Assembly: GCF_001420715.1 (NCBI RefSeq)
Contig: NZ_LJJC01000004.1
Coordinates: 3,553,740-3,617,739, forward strand
Direction: 5' to 3'
DNA from: Heyndrickxia shackletonii
Lineage (GTDB): Bacteria > Bacillota > Bacilli > Bacillales > Bacillaceae_C
DNA length: 64,000 nt
How positions within the stretch are numbered: the first letter of the stretch is position 1; every line of letters begins with the position of its first letter. The position numbers and the translations under genes were made by a program. Shown one piece after another: positions 18,057 to 26,933 of the stretch. The notes under the pieces are model-generated. The model saw only the letters and a list, made by a program, of their open reading frames with translations, had not been told where the DNA came from and ran no database searches.

Positions 18057-18079
18057 TGACCAAAATACTGAATCAGTCA
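18057..18079. promoter_or_regulatory. Candidate YhgD auto-operator
   Basis: TGAC-N15-GTCA, 11 bp upstream of the first possible yhgD start codon. It shares half-sites and spacing with the site before yhgE. Within it, ACTGATTCAGT forms a second, perfect short palindrome that the other site lacks. Confidence 0.68.
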
Positions 18080-18156
18080 ATTAGTTCCACAAGGAATAAT
18101 ATAGCACAACCAATTTAGGGAATCAAGGGACTGAAATGTTTTTTTTGAAATAAAAA

Positions 18157-18181
18157 ATCCGCTCCCAAAGGGAGCGTGATT
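18157..18181 (-). terminator. Terminator of the hemEH operon
   Basis: GCTCCC and GGGAGC with an AAA loop, extended by AATC/GATT with a mismatch. The reverse strand ends GATTTTTTATTTC. It directly follows the hemH stop codon, leaving no room for a hemY gene in this operon. Confidence 0.85.
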
Positions 18182-18183
18182 TT

Positions 18184-19116
18184 TTACATTTCCAAATGCT
18201 TTAAAATAACGGTTGCCAAGACATCAATAAATTCAGGTCTTGCATTCGGCATTGGCGGACGGTAATAGCTTGCACCTATTTCTTCTGTTACTGTTTTGCA
18301 TTCATAATCATTATCATATAGCACTTCCAAATGTTCCGCTACAAACCCAACCGGAATATATACGAAGGCTTTATAGCCTTTTTCCTTATAAAGGTCGCGC
18401 GTCAAATCTTGAACATCAGGTCCAAGCCATGGATCCGGTGTATTTCCGGCACTTTGCCAGCCAAGTGCGTATTCCGTAATTCCAGCTTTTTCTGTAATTA
18501 ATTTTGCTGTTTCTTTCAGTTGCTCAGGATAAGGATCCCCGTATTGGAGAATTTTTTCCGGCAAGCTATGTGCGGAAACAATTAGACAAGCTGAATTTCT
18601 TTCTTCTTCACTCATGCTTTGATAAGTATCTTTCACCTTATCAACCCAATACTGAATAAACTTCGGTTCTTTGTACCAGCTTTCTACGGAAGTAATACTT
18701 GGTCCTCCAAGTTTTTCAGCAGTAACACTCGCTCTTTCATTATAAGATTTCACACTAAATGTAGAAAAATGAGGAGCCAGTACAAGTGAAACCGCCTCTT
18801 CTATTCCATCTTCATGCATTTGTCCGACAGCATCTTCAATAAATGGCTCAATATGTTTTAAACCTATGTATGCTTTAAATTCAACCTCGTCTTGAACTTC
18901 ATTCAAGCGATTTTGCAAACCGTATGCTTGTTCTTCCGTTATTTTGGCTAGGGGAGAAATACCGCCTATAGCTTCGTAACGGCTTCTTAAGTCTTCTAAC
19001 ATTTCGGGAGATGGCTTTCTGCCATGGCGAATATGTGTATAGTAACGTTCAATATCCTCTTCTTTGTATGGAGTTCCATACGCCATTACAAGAAGCCCCA
19101 TTTTCTTTTTTGCCAT
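18184..19116 (-). CDS. hemH: Ferrochelatase (coproporphyrin III type)
   Basis: A 310-residue chelatase that inserts iron into the porphyrin ring; in Firmicutes the substrate is coproporphyrin III (CpfC). Both key motifs are present: the metal-binding His in [11 protein letters not shown] (about residue 183) and the Glu in [13 protein letters not shown] (about 264). Length is exactly that usual for the Bacillus enzyme. GAGGTAAG precedes the ATG, only 5 bases after the hemE stop. In B. subtilis hemY follows; here a terminator follows instead. Confidence 0.95.
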   Translation of the reverse strand: MAKKKMGLLVMAYGTPYKEEDIERYYTHIRHGRKPSPEMLEDLRSRYEAIGGISPLAKITEEQAYGLQNRLNEVQDEVEFKAYIGLKHIEPFIEDAVGQMHEDGIEEAVSLVLAPHFSTFSVKSYNERASVTAEKLGGPSITSVESWYKEPKFIQYWVDKVKDTYQSMSEEERNSACLIVSAHSLPEKILQYGDPYPEQLKETAKLITEKAGITEYALGWQSAGNTPDPWLGPDVQDLTRDLYKEKGYKAFVYIPVGFVAEHLEVLYDNDYECKTVTEEIGASYYRPPMPNARPEFIDVLATVILKHLEM

Positions 19117-19121
19117 CTTTC

Positions 19122-20174
19122 TTACCTCATTTCACTTATTTTCTTTGCACTGTATTCATGAATAAAAGCTGTTAAACGTTTAAGTACATCCGGATTCACT
19201 TGTGGGAATACCCCATGCCCAAGATTGAAAATATATCCCGGCAGCTCCATTCCTTGGTCCAGAATGCTTTTTACCCTTTCTTCTAATACATCCCAAGGCG
19301 CTAATAATACTGTCGGATCTAAATTTCCTTGAACAGCCTTATTTACTCCTTTGGCACGGGCTTCACGGATAGGAAGACGCCAGTCAAGTCCGACAACATC
19401 GAGTGGAAGATCATTCCATTCTAATGCCAAATGGCTTGCTCCAACTCCAAACATAATGAGAGGAACATTCTCCTTTCGTAACTCTGAGAAAATTTTTGTC
19501 ATGACAGGCTTAATAAATGTGCGATAATCTTCGACATTTAAAGCCCCAACCCATGAATCAAATATTTGAATAGCACTAGCTCCCGCTTTAATTTGTGCAC
19601 GTACATATGTAATGGTCATTTCTGCCAGCTTGTCCATTAGCATAAACCAAGCTTTTGGTTCTGTATACATAAATGCTTTTGTTTTTTTATAATCTTTTGA
19701 AGGTCCTCCTTCAATCATATAACTGGACACAGTGAATGGTGCACCTGCAAATCCAATTAGCGGTACTGTTAATTGCTCTTGTGTTAAAAGCTTAATAGTA
19801 TCCAAAACATATGGAACATCCTCTTCCGGATGAATCTCTCCAAGTTTTTCTACATCGCTGGCGGATCTAATAGGATTATTAATTACTGGTCCAATACCGG
19901 ACTTAATTTCTACATCTACACCTATTGAAGGAAGCGGTGACATGATATCTTTATAAAGAATCGCTGCATCAACATTGTATTGTTCCACAGGAAGTCTTGT
20001 TACATAAGCGCATAGCTCCGGCTGATGGGTAATTTCAAATAAGGAGTATTTCTCCTTTAACGCACGGTATTCAGGCTGTGAACGACCAGCTTGACGCATA
20101 TACCATACAGGTACATGCTTCGTTTTTTCACCTCTTGCCGCTTTTATGAGAGTATCATTTGTTAATTTAGTCAT
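19122..20174 (-). CDS. hemE: Uroporphyrinogen decarboxylase
   Basis: A 350-residue enzyme that removes four carboxyl groups from uroporphyrinogen III to give coproporphyrinogen III. The signature [16 protein letters not shown] lies near residues 23-38, and the catalytic Asp region [16 protein letters not shown] and FGVGASHL are intact. The start at 20174 (MTKLTND) has AAAGGTGG 11 bases upstream; a GTG five codons earlier overlaps that site. It is the first gene of the hemEH operon. The upstream gene in B. subtilis, pbpF, is not adjacent here. Confidence 0.95.
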   Translation of the reverse strand: MTKLTNDTLIKAARGEKTKHVPVWYMRQAGRSQPEYRALKEKYSLFEITHQPELCAYVTRLPVEQYNVDAAILYKDIMSPLPSIGVDVEIKSGIGPVINNPIRSASDVEKLGEIHPEEDVPYVLDTIKLLTQEQLTVPLIGFAGAPFTVSSYMIEGGPSKDYKKTKAFMYTEPKAWFMLMDKLAEMTITYVRAQIKAGASAIQIFDSWVGALNVEDYRTFIKPVMTKIFSELRKENVPLIMFGVGASHLALEWNDLPLDVVGLDWRLPIREARAKGVNKAVQGNLDPTVLLAPWDVLEERVKSILDQGMELPGYIFNLGHGVFPQVNPDVLKRLTAFIHEYSAKKISEMR

Positions 20175-20324
20175 CTGCAAAATGCCCACCTTTCAAGCAG
20201 TACAATCTCTTCTATGTATTCTAACATTATCCGTTTGTAGTCTGTTTTTACTATAGACGTTTTATAACTAAAAGTATAGTAAACCGAAATAATTGTCATA
20301 AATTCTTTACTTTTTCGCCGAAAA

Positions 20325-20490
20325 GTAGATACGCAAAGTTCTAGCATCCAGATGAGTGAAATTAGAACTGCCAATTTCACTTTCATGGGCATCGACTTAG
20401 ATAAAAGAAACACAGTAATGTAGTTCAGGAGATTATTTTGTCTTTTCGCAGAGAGGATATCCGGAATTCCGTTCTTCGTTAGGTGCTGAA
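20325..20490 (+). repeat. Dispersed repeat, degenerate copy
   Basis: Recognisable blocks in order: ATACGCAAAG, TAGATAAAAGAAACACAGTA, TGTAGTTCAGGA, CGCAGAGAGGAT, TTAGGTGCTG. The module with GTGAAATTAGAACTGCC and AATTTCAC is placed near the 5' end instead of the 3' end. The terminal pairing is largely lost. It lies between the divergent hemE and hmoB genes; the rest of 20175-20590 holds a possible hmoB promoter with TATAAT near 20546 but no other gene. Confidence 0.6.
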
Positions 20491-20590
20491 ATTTGACAAT
20501 AAAAACTTAAGCTTTTGTTTATACTTTTTCCCTAAGGGAATGGATATAATATAGGAAAAGCAGGTGAAGGAAATATGATGAGGTGATAAC

Positions 20591-21088
20591 ATGAATGTTT
20601 ATATTACGACTGGAACCTATGATTTTTTAGAAAAAATTAAAACAAAATATCCAAACGAAAATATGATTCTTATGCAGAATGGTCAAAATTCTTTATTATT
20701 GCATGAAACAAATGAAAAATCCGTATTTGAGGTACCCCGAAAGTATGAAGTGGTTGATGGATTAGGAGAATTAGTGAATAAAGGATTGGCTGCTTTTAAC
20801 CATGTGCCTGTAACAGATGAAGGAAGACCAGTCTTTGAATATCGCTATAAAGCAAGAATTCCATCCGTAAAGAAAGTCCCTGGCTTCAAAGCCATTCGGC
20901 TTCTGCGTCCATTAAAAGGGGATACTTATGTGGGATTTACCTTGTGGGAAAACGAAAAAGCATATTCGGACTGGAAACGCTCTAAATCATATGAGGAAGC
21001 TCAAAAAGCAGATTCCGAAGCAGAATTCAAAAGTATTTTCTCAGGTCCTGCCTATTTTACACAATATAATATTCCTGAGGAGGAGTAA
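20591..21088 (+). CDS. hmoB: Heme-degrading monooxygenase HmoB
   Basis: This 165-residue protein has an N-terminal part of about 60 residues (MNVYITTGTYDFLEKIKTKYP) and a C-terminal antibiotic-biosynthesis-monooxygenase (ABM) ferredoxin-like domain (KVPGFKAIRLLRPLKGDTYVGFTLWENEKAYSDW, described by position about 95-135). Length and domain order match B. subtilis HmoB (YhgC), which opens heme and releases iron. The catalytic residues of this subgroup cannot be checked by eye. It lies beside heme synthesis genes, divergent from hemE. ATGAGGTGATAAC precedes the ATG. Confidence 0.9.
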   Translation: MNVYITTGTYDFLEKIKTKYPNENMILMQNGQNSLLLHETNEKSVFEVPRKYEVVDGLGELVNKGLAAFNHVPVTDEGRPVFEYRYKARIPSVKKVPGFKAIRLLRPLKGDTYVGFTLWENEKAYSDWKRSKSYEEAQKADSEAEFKSIFSGPAYFTQYNIPEEE

Positions 21089-21109
21089 CAAAGCTTCCAG
21101 ATATGATAA

Positions 21110-21128
21110 AAGAGCCGAATGGGCTCTT
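21110..21128. terminator. Terminator shared by hmoB and liaR
   Basis: AAGAGCC and GGCTCTT make a 7-bp stem with a GAATG loop, followed by a T-rich stretch on the forward strand; it touches the liaR stop codon, so it sits between the two convergent genes. Confidence 0.7.
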
Positions 21129-21771
21129 ATTTTCTTTCCAATATAATATTATTCCGATTTGCATAAATAGCGGCTTGAGTTCGGTCAGATACTCCCAATT
21201 TACTTAAAATATTACTGACATGGGTTTTCACTGTTTTTACACCAATGAATAAGAAATCACTAATTTCCTGATTGGTCATGCCATCCCCCAGGCATTTCAG
21301 CACTTCTATTTCTCTTTCTGTTAATTCATCATGTGGCAGCTTTGCCGCTCCTCTAAAACGATTCATCATTTTATGAGCCACTTTCGGCTCTATTACAGAC
21401 TCTCCTCTGATTGCCTTAAAGATGGCTGCCGTAACCTCTTCCGCACGAGAGGTTTTTAATAAATAGCTATGTGCACCCGCTTCGATTGCCGGGAAAACTT
21501 GTTCATCATCATAATAGCTTGTGAGAATGATAATTTTACAGTCTGGCAGAAACGATAAAATTTCCTTCGTCGCATCGATACCAGTCCCTTCTTCCATTAG
21601 CAAATCCATTAAGATGACTTGTGGCATATGTTTTTTGGCAAGTAATGCCGCTTCTTTTCCAGAGCTTGCCTCTGCTACTAGATCAATTTTTTCTTCCGTT
21701 AATAAATAGGAACGAATCCCCAGCCTGACCATTTCATGATCATCCACTATCATTACCTTTACTTTATCCAT
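21127..21771 (-). CDS. liaR: LiaR-type response regulator (NarL family)
   Basis: A 214-residue regulator: receiver domain with phospho-acceptor Asp at about 56 (VILMDLLMEEG) and switch Lys in LLKTSRAEEV, then a LuxR-type helix-turn-helix (LTEREIEVLKCLGDGMTNQEI, about 150-170). Paired with the LiaS- and LiaF-like proteins it forms a cell-envelope-stress system of the LiaFSR/VraSR type. In contrast to most lia operons, where liaS and liaR overlap, there is a 151-bp gap. The typical targets liaIH are not in this window. Confidence 0.85.
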   Translation of the reverse strand: MDKVKVMIVDDHEMVRLGIRSYLLTEEKIDLVAEASSGKEAALLAKKHMPQVILMDLLMEEGTGIDATKEILSFLPDCKIIILTSYYDDEQVFPAIEAGAHSYLLKTSRAEEVTAAIFKAIRGESVIEPKVAHKMMNRFRGAAKLPHDELTEREIEVLKCLGDGMTNQEISDFLFIGVKTVKTHVSNILSKLGVSDRTQAAIYANRNNIILERK

Positions 21772-21922
21772 GACTTTCCCCCTCCCCTACGAAAGGCTCT
21801 TTTCTTAAACTTTGTTGTTTCTGTTTTTGTAAAACACAACTTAGAAATGCCTAACGATTTTAAGAAAAAATGCCCGAAACTAAGTCTAATTGGGTATTTA
21901 AAACACATTACGAAAGCTATCC
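21772..21922. other. Unusual gap between liaS and liaR
   Basis: 151 bp with no coding frame that continues liaS or liaR. It begins (reverse strand) just after a complete LiaS C-terminus. A TTTAAGAAAAA-like block and a CCCTCCCC stretch, the ribosome-binding site of liaR, are visible; no hairpin of note was found. It may hold an internal liaR promoter. Confidence 0.45.
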
Positions 21923-22954
21923 CTACAATGGTATCCGAATATTAATATATGTTCCCTCATTTTCTTTTGACCGGATTTGAAAAACCCCTCCCAGTTCCTC
22001 ACATCGTTCACGCATCGTCTGCAGTCCGTATGAAGTCATAGACTTCCTTTCTAAACTAAATCCATTCCCATTATCACTAATATATAAATGCAAATGGTCC
22101 TTCAGCACTTCCAACGTAATTCTAACCTTTGTGGCATGTGCATGCCTTAGAATATTGGAAAGTGCCTCCTGAACAATGCGAAATACATGCTCTTCAATTG
22201 CTTTTGACAAATTTTCCAATTCCTTAATCGAACTTTCAATATCAAGATTTGTTTTTTCCTTTAATTCTCTTACCAATTTATAGATTCCCTCTTCTAATGT
22301 ATCACCTTTTAAATCTATTGGCCGTAAGTGCAGTAGCAGCGCCCTCATTTCCCCTTGAGCCTTGGCAGAAATACCCGCGACTTGCTTTAACATATTTTCA
22401 GCTTGGGCAGGATCTTTTGTAACCGTTCTTAGTGCAGCGGAGGATAACATTCCGAGTGCGAATAGCTGTTGGCTTACGGAATCGTGTAAATCTCTTGCTA
22501 GTCTTTGCCGCTCTTCCATGACAGCTGCCTGATGCGCTTGATCTACTAACTCTGTCTTCTCATCTGCAAGCCTTTGCAAAGAACGGACTTGATCTTGTAT
22601 GTACGCCGCAAGCTGGTTCATTTCGTCAAGAATAAGTCCAATTTCATCCTGTTCATAATTTTCAACTCTTGCTGAATATTTACCGCTCCGTAAAATAGAG
22701 ACAAAGGATAACACATCATCTAATTTTCGCAAAAATAATCTTCCGCTGCGATAACCAAAGTATACGCTTAATATTGCAAATATTAAAAACATAAAGATGG
22801 AAAGGAAGAGGATTTTTTTTGTATCGAGTACACTCTCATGATGAACTAATAAGTAAAATTGCAGGCCGACAAAATAGACTAAGCTGCAAATAACGGCCAT
22901 CGTTAAAAAGTTTTGGATAAACCAAAAACGGATGCTCAAAAACCTTCTCACCAT
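21923..22954 (-). CDS. liaS: LiaS-type sensor histidine kinase
   Basis: A 343-residue kinase with two N-terminal helices (about 13-37 and 47-67) separated by a loop of roughly ten residues, a HAMP-like linker (about 70-125), HisKA_3 with the acceptor His near 157 (ARDLHDSVSQQLFALGM) and a C-terminal ATPase domain (IVQEALSNILRHAHA, DNGNGF). The short extracytoplasmic loop marks an intramembrane-sensing NarX/LiaS type. The LiaF-like gene ends 12 bp upstream, so the pair is probably translated together. LiaF in known systems holds this kinase inactive until envelope stress. Confidence 0.87.
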   Translation of the reverse strand: MVRRFLSIRFWFIQNFLTMAVICSLVYFVGLQFYLLVHHESVLDTKKILFLSIFMFLIFAILSVYFGYRSGRLFLRKLDDVLSFVSILRSGKYSARVENYEQDEIGLILDEMNQLAAYIQDQVRSLQRLADEKTELVDQAHQAAVMEERQRLARDLHDSVSQQLFALGMLSSAALRTVTKDPAQAENMLKQVAGISAKAQGEMRALLLHLRPIDLKGDTLEEGIYKLVRELKEKTNLDIESSIKELENLSKAIEEHVFRIVQEALSNILRHAHATKVRITLEVLKDHLHLYISDNGNGFSLERKSMTSYGLQTMRERCEELGGVFQIRSKENEGTYINIRIPL

Positions 22955-22966
22955 ACTCCCCCTTTC

Positions 22967-23764
22967 CTACACACGATCAATTCTTATATCCCCAATACCA
23001 ACTTCAATTAAAATATCAATTTTTTTAATGGAATCATGATAATTTGGAGATTCAAATACTAAATGTGGTTTCGTCCCTGAAGAATTCTGTTCAAAAAGAC
23101 GTATATCCCCCAATGTTACTTTGGTAACAATCCGAACTGGAATATCCTCCGGAATAAGCATTTTCACGTCCCCAATTCGGCTCTTTATCGTAATTTTCGT
23201 TTCTTCCTCCGGTATGAAGGCTTTATTGAAATCAAAATAATAATCTCCAGTTAAATTATGCAAATCCATTGATTTCAAGGGCCAATTTTGTGTGTTAAAC
23301 TCCATATCTCCGATAAGTGTAAAGCTTTTTTTATACTTCTTCTTATATTTGTTTTTGTATTTCTTTATATCTTCTATATCCTTATCGTCAAAATCTGCTT
23401 CGATGGAAAATTTAACTTTTTCCTTAAAGAAAATCTTTTTAATGGCCAAATAGATAAAGAAAATTGGCCACAGCTTCCACCAATCTCCATATGTAAAATG
23501 AACCATTCCATAATGATTTAACTCTAACAGGGAGCCATATAATAAGAAAAACAAGGAAAGAAAAATAGATCCGGACGATTTCCTGTGGATGCTCTGGATA
23601 AAATACAGTATTCCAGCAAAAACAAACAAAATCGGTATAAACATGACAAATAGTTCTTTCATTTCCAAGGAAATGACACCAATATTTATTAGAAGAAGGG
23701 CAATCCCTATTACAAGTAATATCGCAGAAAAAATCAAAATACTTCGCCGCCTTTTCAATCTCAA
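22967..23764 (-). CDS. liaF: LiaF-like membrane inhibitor of the kinase
   Basis: A 265-residue protein with four N-terminal helices (to about residue 112), a lysine-rich linker (KKYKKKYKK region near 140) and a C-terminal beta domain (KSRIGDVKMLIPEDIPVRI, GIGDIRIDRV) of the LiaF/DUF2154 type. This plan matches LiaF (YvqF), the negative regulator of LiaRS. It begins the liaFSR operon. No liaI, liaH or liaG gene precedes it; 281 bp separate it from a divergent permease gene and show no other frame. Confidence 0.82.
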   Translation of the reverse strand: MRLKRRRSILIFSAILLVIGIALLLINIGVISLEMKELFVMFIPILFVFAGILYFIQSIHRKSSGSIFLSLFFLLYGSLLELNHYGMVHFTYGDWWKLWPIFFIYLAIKKIFFKEKVKFSIEADFDDKDIEDIKKYKNKYKKKYKKSFTLIGDMEFNTQNWPLKSMDLHNLTGDYYFDFNKAFIPEEETKITIKSRIGDVKMLIPEDIPVRIVTKVTLGDIRLFEQNSSGTKPHLVFESPNYHDSIKKIDILIEVGIGDIRIDRV

Positions 23765-24045
23765 TACATAAATTTCGAGAAAAATATGAAAAAATCCTCT
23801 ATTTCTCTGTACAATTATTATATTCTCTTGTATTTAACCTTTTAAAGGTCCAACCGATATATCTCGTCTCCGTCTGTAGTCGGATATTTCAAGATAGTAT
23901 GTTGCAGTAAATTCCAATATTTACTTTCATTTACACAAAATAATTCTGTGCCTCCTCTGCACTTAATATGTATCTCAACATATCTTGAATATAGGTAATA
24001 GGGCAATCGCCCAATTTACAAGTATCCATTAAGGAGGCGTCACGA

Positions 24046-25440
24046 ATGAATATTGATATATCATCCATCCATTGGATTTACTTGGCTTTCATCGTGCTTA
24101 TCATCCTTTTTATGATTTTTAAACGCGATACAACCATTGTTTGTATTGCAGGTATTTTTCTCATCGCATTAACCGCTACCGGTTCGCTTACCGCCTCAAT
24201 TAGCAGTGTTTTTAATAGCTTTATCTATGCCATCACCGAATTACTCTCCATTATTCTCGTCATCTCCATCATTGTCTCTATGAGTAAGAGCCTCATGGAA
24301 ACTGGAATAAATGACGTAATGATTTATCCATTTACAAAATTAATTAAATCGCCAACTCTTGCCTATTGGATAATTGGGATTGTTATGCTTGTCATATCTT
24401 TATTTTTCTGGCCATCTCCCGCCGTTGCATTAATTGGAGCTGTTTTGCTTCCTGTTGCTCTTCGTGTTGGTTTGCCGGCGCTTGGGGTCGCTGTAGCAAT
24501 GAATTTATTCGGGCACGGGATAGCCTTATCAGGCGATTTTATCATTCAGGGTGCACCGAAGCTTACAGCGGATGGTGCCGGAATACCTGTTTCAGATGTT
24601 GTTCATGCAAGTATTCCGCTTGTCGTGATTATGGGTGTCGTAACGACTGTTACAGCTTTTATCCTTTTAAAACGTGATATGAAAAAAGGTATCCTGAAAT
24701 CCGGCACAACTGTTGGGACAGGTGAGAAAAATGAACTGTTCAATCCAAATTTACTATCCGTATTCTACAGACGCTTCTTTGCTTTTCTAGTTCCTATTCT
24801 ATTTGCCCTCGATATCATTGCAATGGTTGTCTTTAACCTCCAAGGTGGCGACGCAACAGCACTAGTCGGTGGTACTGCTATCCTCATCCTGCTACTGATC
24901 ACTGCAGCAGGGCATAAGAAACAGGCATTAGAAAAAACGACCAAATATTTAATAGAAGGCTTGCAATTTGGTTTTAAAGTATTTGGCCCCGTCATTCCCA
25001 TAGCAGCTTTCTTCTATTTAGGTGATGCCGGTTTTAAAACGATAATCGGTGACTATTTGCCGAAAGCCTCCCAAGGAATCGTCAACGATTTAGGTGGTGC
25101 ACTAGCCAGTATTGTTCCTTTATCAAAAGAAGTAGGAGCTATCACTTCTACAATTGGCGGGGTAATTACCGGTTTAGATGGTTCAGGATTTTCCGGACTT
25201 TCCTTGAATGGATCAATTGCTGCCCTTTTTGGTCATGCTATAGGATCAGGTGTAGCAACCTTAACAGCATTAGGACAGATAACAGCAATCTGGGTTGGCG
25301 GCGGAACCATCATTCCTTGGGCGCTCATACCAGCAGCAGCCATCTGTAATGTCGATCCTTTTGATTTAGCAAGGAGGAACCTTTTACCAGTTGTAATTGG
25401 ATTAGTCGTAACTACCATTGTGGCGATTTTTCTGATTTAA
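24046..25440 (+). CDS. GntP/CitMHS-type permease, YhfA-like
   Basis: A 464-residue integral membrane protein with about 12 helices and the Gly/Pro-rich segments of the gluconate and citrate ion-transporter superfamily (FWPSPAVALIGAVLLPVA, GLDGSGFSGLSLNGS, ALGQITAIWVGGGTI). Length and context fit B. subtilis YhfA. Substrate cannot be told from sequence; an organic anion or a peptide-like compound is possible. AAGGAGG precedes the ATG by eight bases. The M20 amidohydrolase gene follows in the same direction after a terminator, so shared use of a substrate is only a guess. Confidence 0.8.
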   Translation: MNIDISSIHWIYLAFIVLIILFMIFKRDTTIVCIAGIFLIALTATGSLTASISSVFNSFIYAITELLSIILVISIIVSMSKSLMETGINDVMIYPFTKLIKSPTLAYWIIGIVMLVISLFFWPSPAVALIGAVLLPVALRVGLPALGVAVAMNLFGHGIALSGDFIIQGAPKLTADGAGIPVSDVVHASIPLVVIMGVVTTVTAFILLKRDMKKGILKSGTTVGTGEKNELFNPNLLSVFYRRFFAFLVPILFALDIIAMVVFNLQGGDATALVGGTAILILLLITAAGHKKQALEKTTKYLIEGLQFGFKVFGPVIPIAAFFYLGDAGFKTIIGDYLPKASQGIVNDLGGALASIVPLSKEVGAITSTIGGVITGLDGSGFSGLSLNGSIAALFGHAIGSGVATLTALGQITAIWVGGGTIIPWALIPAAAICNVDPFDLARRNLLPVVIGLVVTTIVAIFLI

Positions 25441-25476
25441 CTTAGAAAAGCGCTGGAGCTACACAGACTTTATCCT
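25441..25476 (+). repeat. Dispersed repeat, internally deleted remnant
   Basis: TTAGAAAAGCGCTGGAGCTACACAGAC joins the 5' end (AGAAAAGCG) straight to the 3' end (GCGCTGGAGCTA) of the dispersed repeat, as if the whole interior were deleted between the two GCG-containing ends. It begins directly after the permease stop codon. Confidence 0.65.
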
Positions 25477-25526
25477 AGTTAAATAATTTTAGAGATAAAA
25501 AAATTTATACTTTCTTTTTACTTTAT

Positions 25527-25582
25527 AAAAAGAGGATTTCCCGAAGGTTTGTACATTTTCAACTCATGGGAAACCTCTTTTT
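25527..25582 (+). terminator. Long-loop terminator after the permease gene
   Basis: AAAAGAGG-TTTCCC and GGGAAACCTCTTTT pair (one bulged A) around a loop of about 25 bases, ending in a T run on the forward strand. Confidence 0.65.
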
Positions 25583-25712
25583 CCATGAATATCTTATCTA
25601 CATTATATAAGTATTAGAAAATACTTTGAACTTGAAATTTTCGTTTATAGAATATTTTTACTTATACAAAGTGATATAATAGTAGAAATACTTCCAAAAG
25701 GGGCTGATAAGT

Positions 25713-26933
25713 TTGACTACTTTAGAAAACCTTTTTACAAAATTGGATGAATCCTACAATGAAATGGTTGAGATTAGAAGGTACTTGCACCAACATCCTG
25801 AATTATCTTTTAAAGAGGTAAATACCGCTAAATACATAGCGAATTTTTATAAGGATTTAGGCATTGAGGTAAGAGAAAATGTTGGAGGAAATGGTGTTGT
25901 CGCAAGAATTAAAGGGGCAAAACCAGGCAGCACCGTTGCTTTGCGCGCAGATTTCGATGCCCTCCCCATCCAGGAAGAGAATGAAGTCCCTTATAAATCT
26001 TTAGTACCTGGTGTGATGCATGCATGTGGTCATGACGGTCATACTGCTACCCTTCTAGTTTTAGCAAAGGTATTGAACGAATTAAAAGACGACCTTTCAG
26101 GAGAATATGTGATGATTCACCAACACGCAGAAGAATATGCTCCCGGTGGCGCGATTTCCATGATTAAGGATGGTTGCTTGGATGGTGTCGATGTAATATT
26201 TGGAACTCATTTATGGTCTCCCGTTCCTTATGGTGAAATCACTTATCGTAAGGGACCTATTATGGCTGCAGCAGATCGTTTCGAAATAACCATCCAAGGA
26301 TTTGGCGGGCACGGAGCACAACCACATAAGACAAAAGATGCGATTGTCATTGCTTCACAATTAGTTTTAAATTTACAGCAAATTGTCAGCCGGAGAGTAA
26401 ATCCGATTGATTCAGCCGTCGTATCTGTTGGATCCTTTGTTTCCAATAACGCTTTTAATGTGATTGCGGATTCGGCAAAAATCATTGGAACGGTTCGTAC
26501 ATTTAATGAAGAAGTTCGTGACTTTATCGAGAAAGAAATAGAAAAAGTAATTAAAGGTACTTGTTTTGCTTCAGATTGTACGTATGAATATCTTTACGAC
26601 CGCGGATACCCTGCAGTAGTCAATCACGATAAGGAAACAGACTTTCTGGTTGCCTCTGCGAAACTTGTAAAAGATATTCATTCCATTCAAGAAGCGGAAC
26701 CGGAAATGGGCGGAGAAGATTTTGCTTATTACTTACAACATGTAAAAGGTACCTTCTTCTTTACTGGAGCGAAACCCGAGGCGACCGAAACACCATATCC
26801 GCATCATCATCCTAGATTTGATATTAATGAAAAATCCTTGCTAGTAGCAGCCAAAACACTTGGTTCGGCGGCTTTAAATTATCAACAAACAGAAGATTCT
26901 AAAGAAGAAAGTGAAGAATTCGCAGCGAAATAA
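25713..26933 (+). CDS. yhaA: M20 family amidohydrolase YhaA
   Basis: A 406-residue metallo-hydrolase of the M20D group (N-acyl amino acid, hippurate or IAA-conjugate hydrolases). Metal and catalytic motifs are intact: MHACGHDGHTAT (about 101-112), EEYAPGGA (about 139-146), GGHGAQPHKTKDAI (dimer/lid domain, about 198-211) and MGGEDFAYY (about 332-340). The start is a TTG with AAAAGGGG upstream. The last 25 residues (QTEDSKEESEEFAAK) are acidic and lie beyond the usual fold. Substrate unknown; deacylation or deamidation of an N-acyl amino acid is likely. Confidence 0.87.
   Translation: MTTLENLFTKLDESYNEMVEIRRYLHQHPELSFKEVNTAKYIANFYKDLGIEVRENVGGNGVVARIKGAKPGSTVALRADFDALPIQEENEVPYKSLVPGVMHACGHDGHTATLLVLAKVLNELKDDLSGEYVMIHQHAEEYAPGGAISMIKDGCLDGVDVIFGTHLWSPVPYGEITYRKGPIMAAADRFEITIQGFGGHGAQPHKTKDAIVIASQLVLNLQQIVSRRVNPIDSAVVSVGSFVSNNAFNVIADSAKIIGTVRTFNEEVRDFIEKEIEKVIKGTCFASDCTYEYLYDRGYPAVVNHDKETDFLVASAKLVKDIHSIQEAEPEMGGEDFAYYLQHVKGTFFFTGAKPEATETPYPHHHPRFDINEKSLLVAAKTLGSAALNYQQTEDSKEESEEFAAK

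Noticed and set aside
20171-20413. Reverse open frame upstream of hemE
   Set aside because: It overlaps the hemE start and a degenerate repeat copy, with no protein-like composition.
21772-21922. Frameshifted remainder of liaS or liaR in the gap
   Set aside because: Both flanking proteins are complete in length and motifs, and no frame in the gap resembles either.
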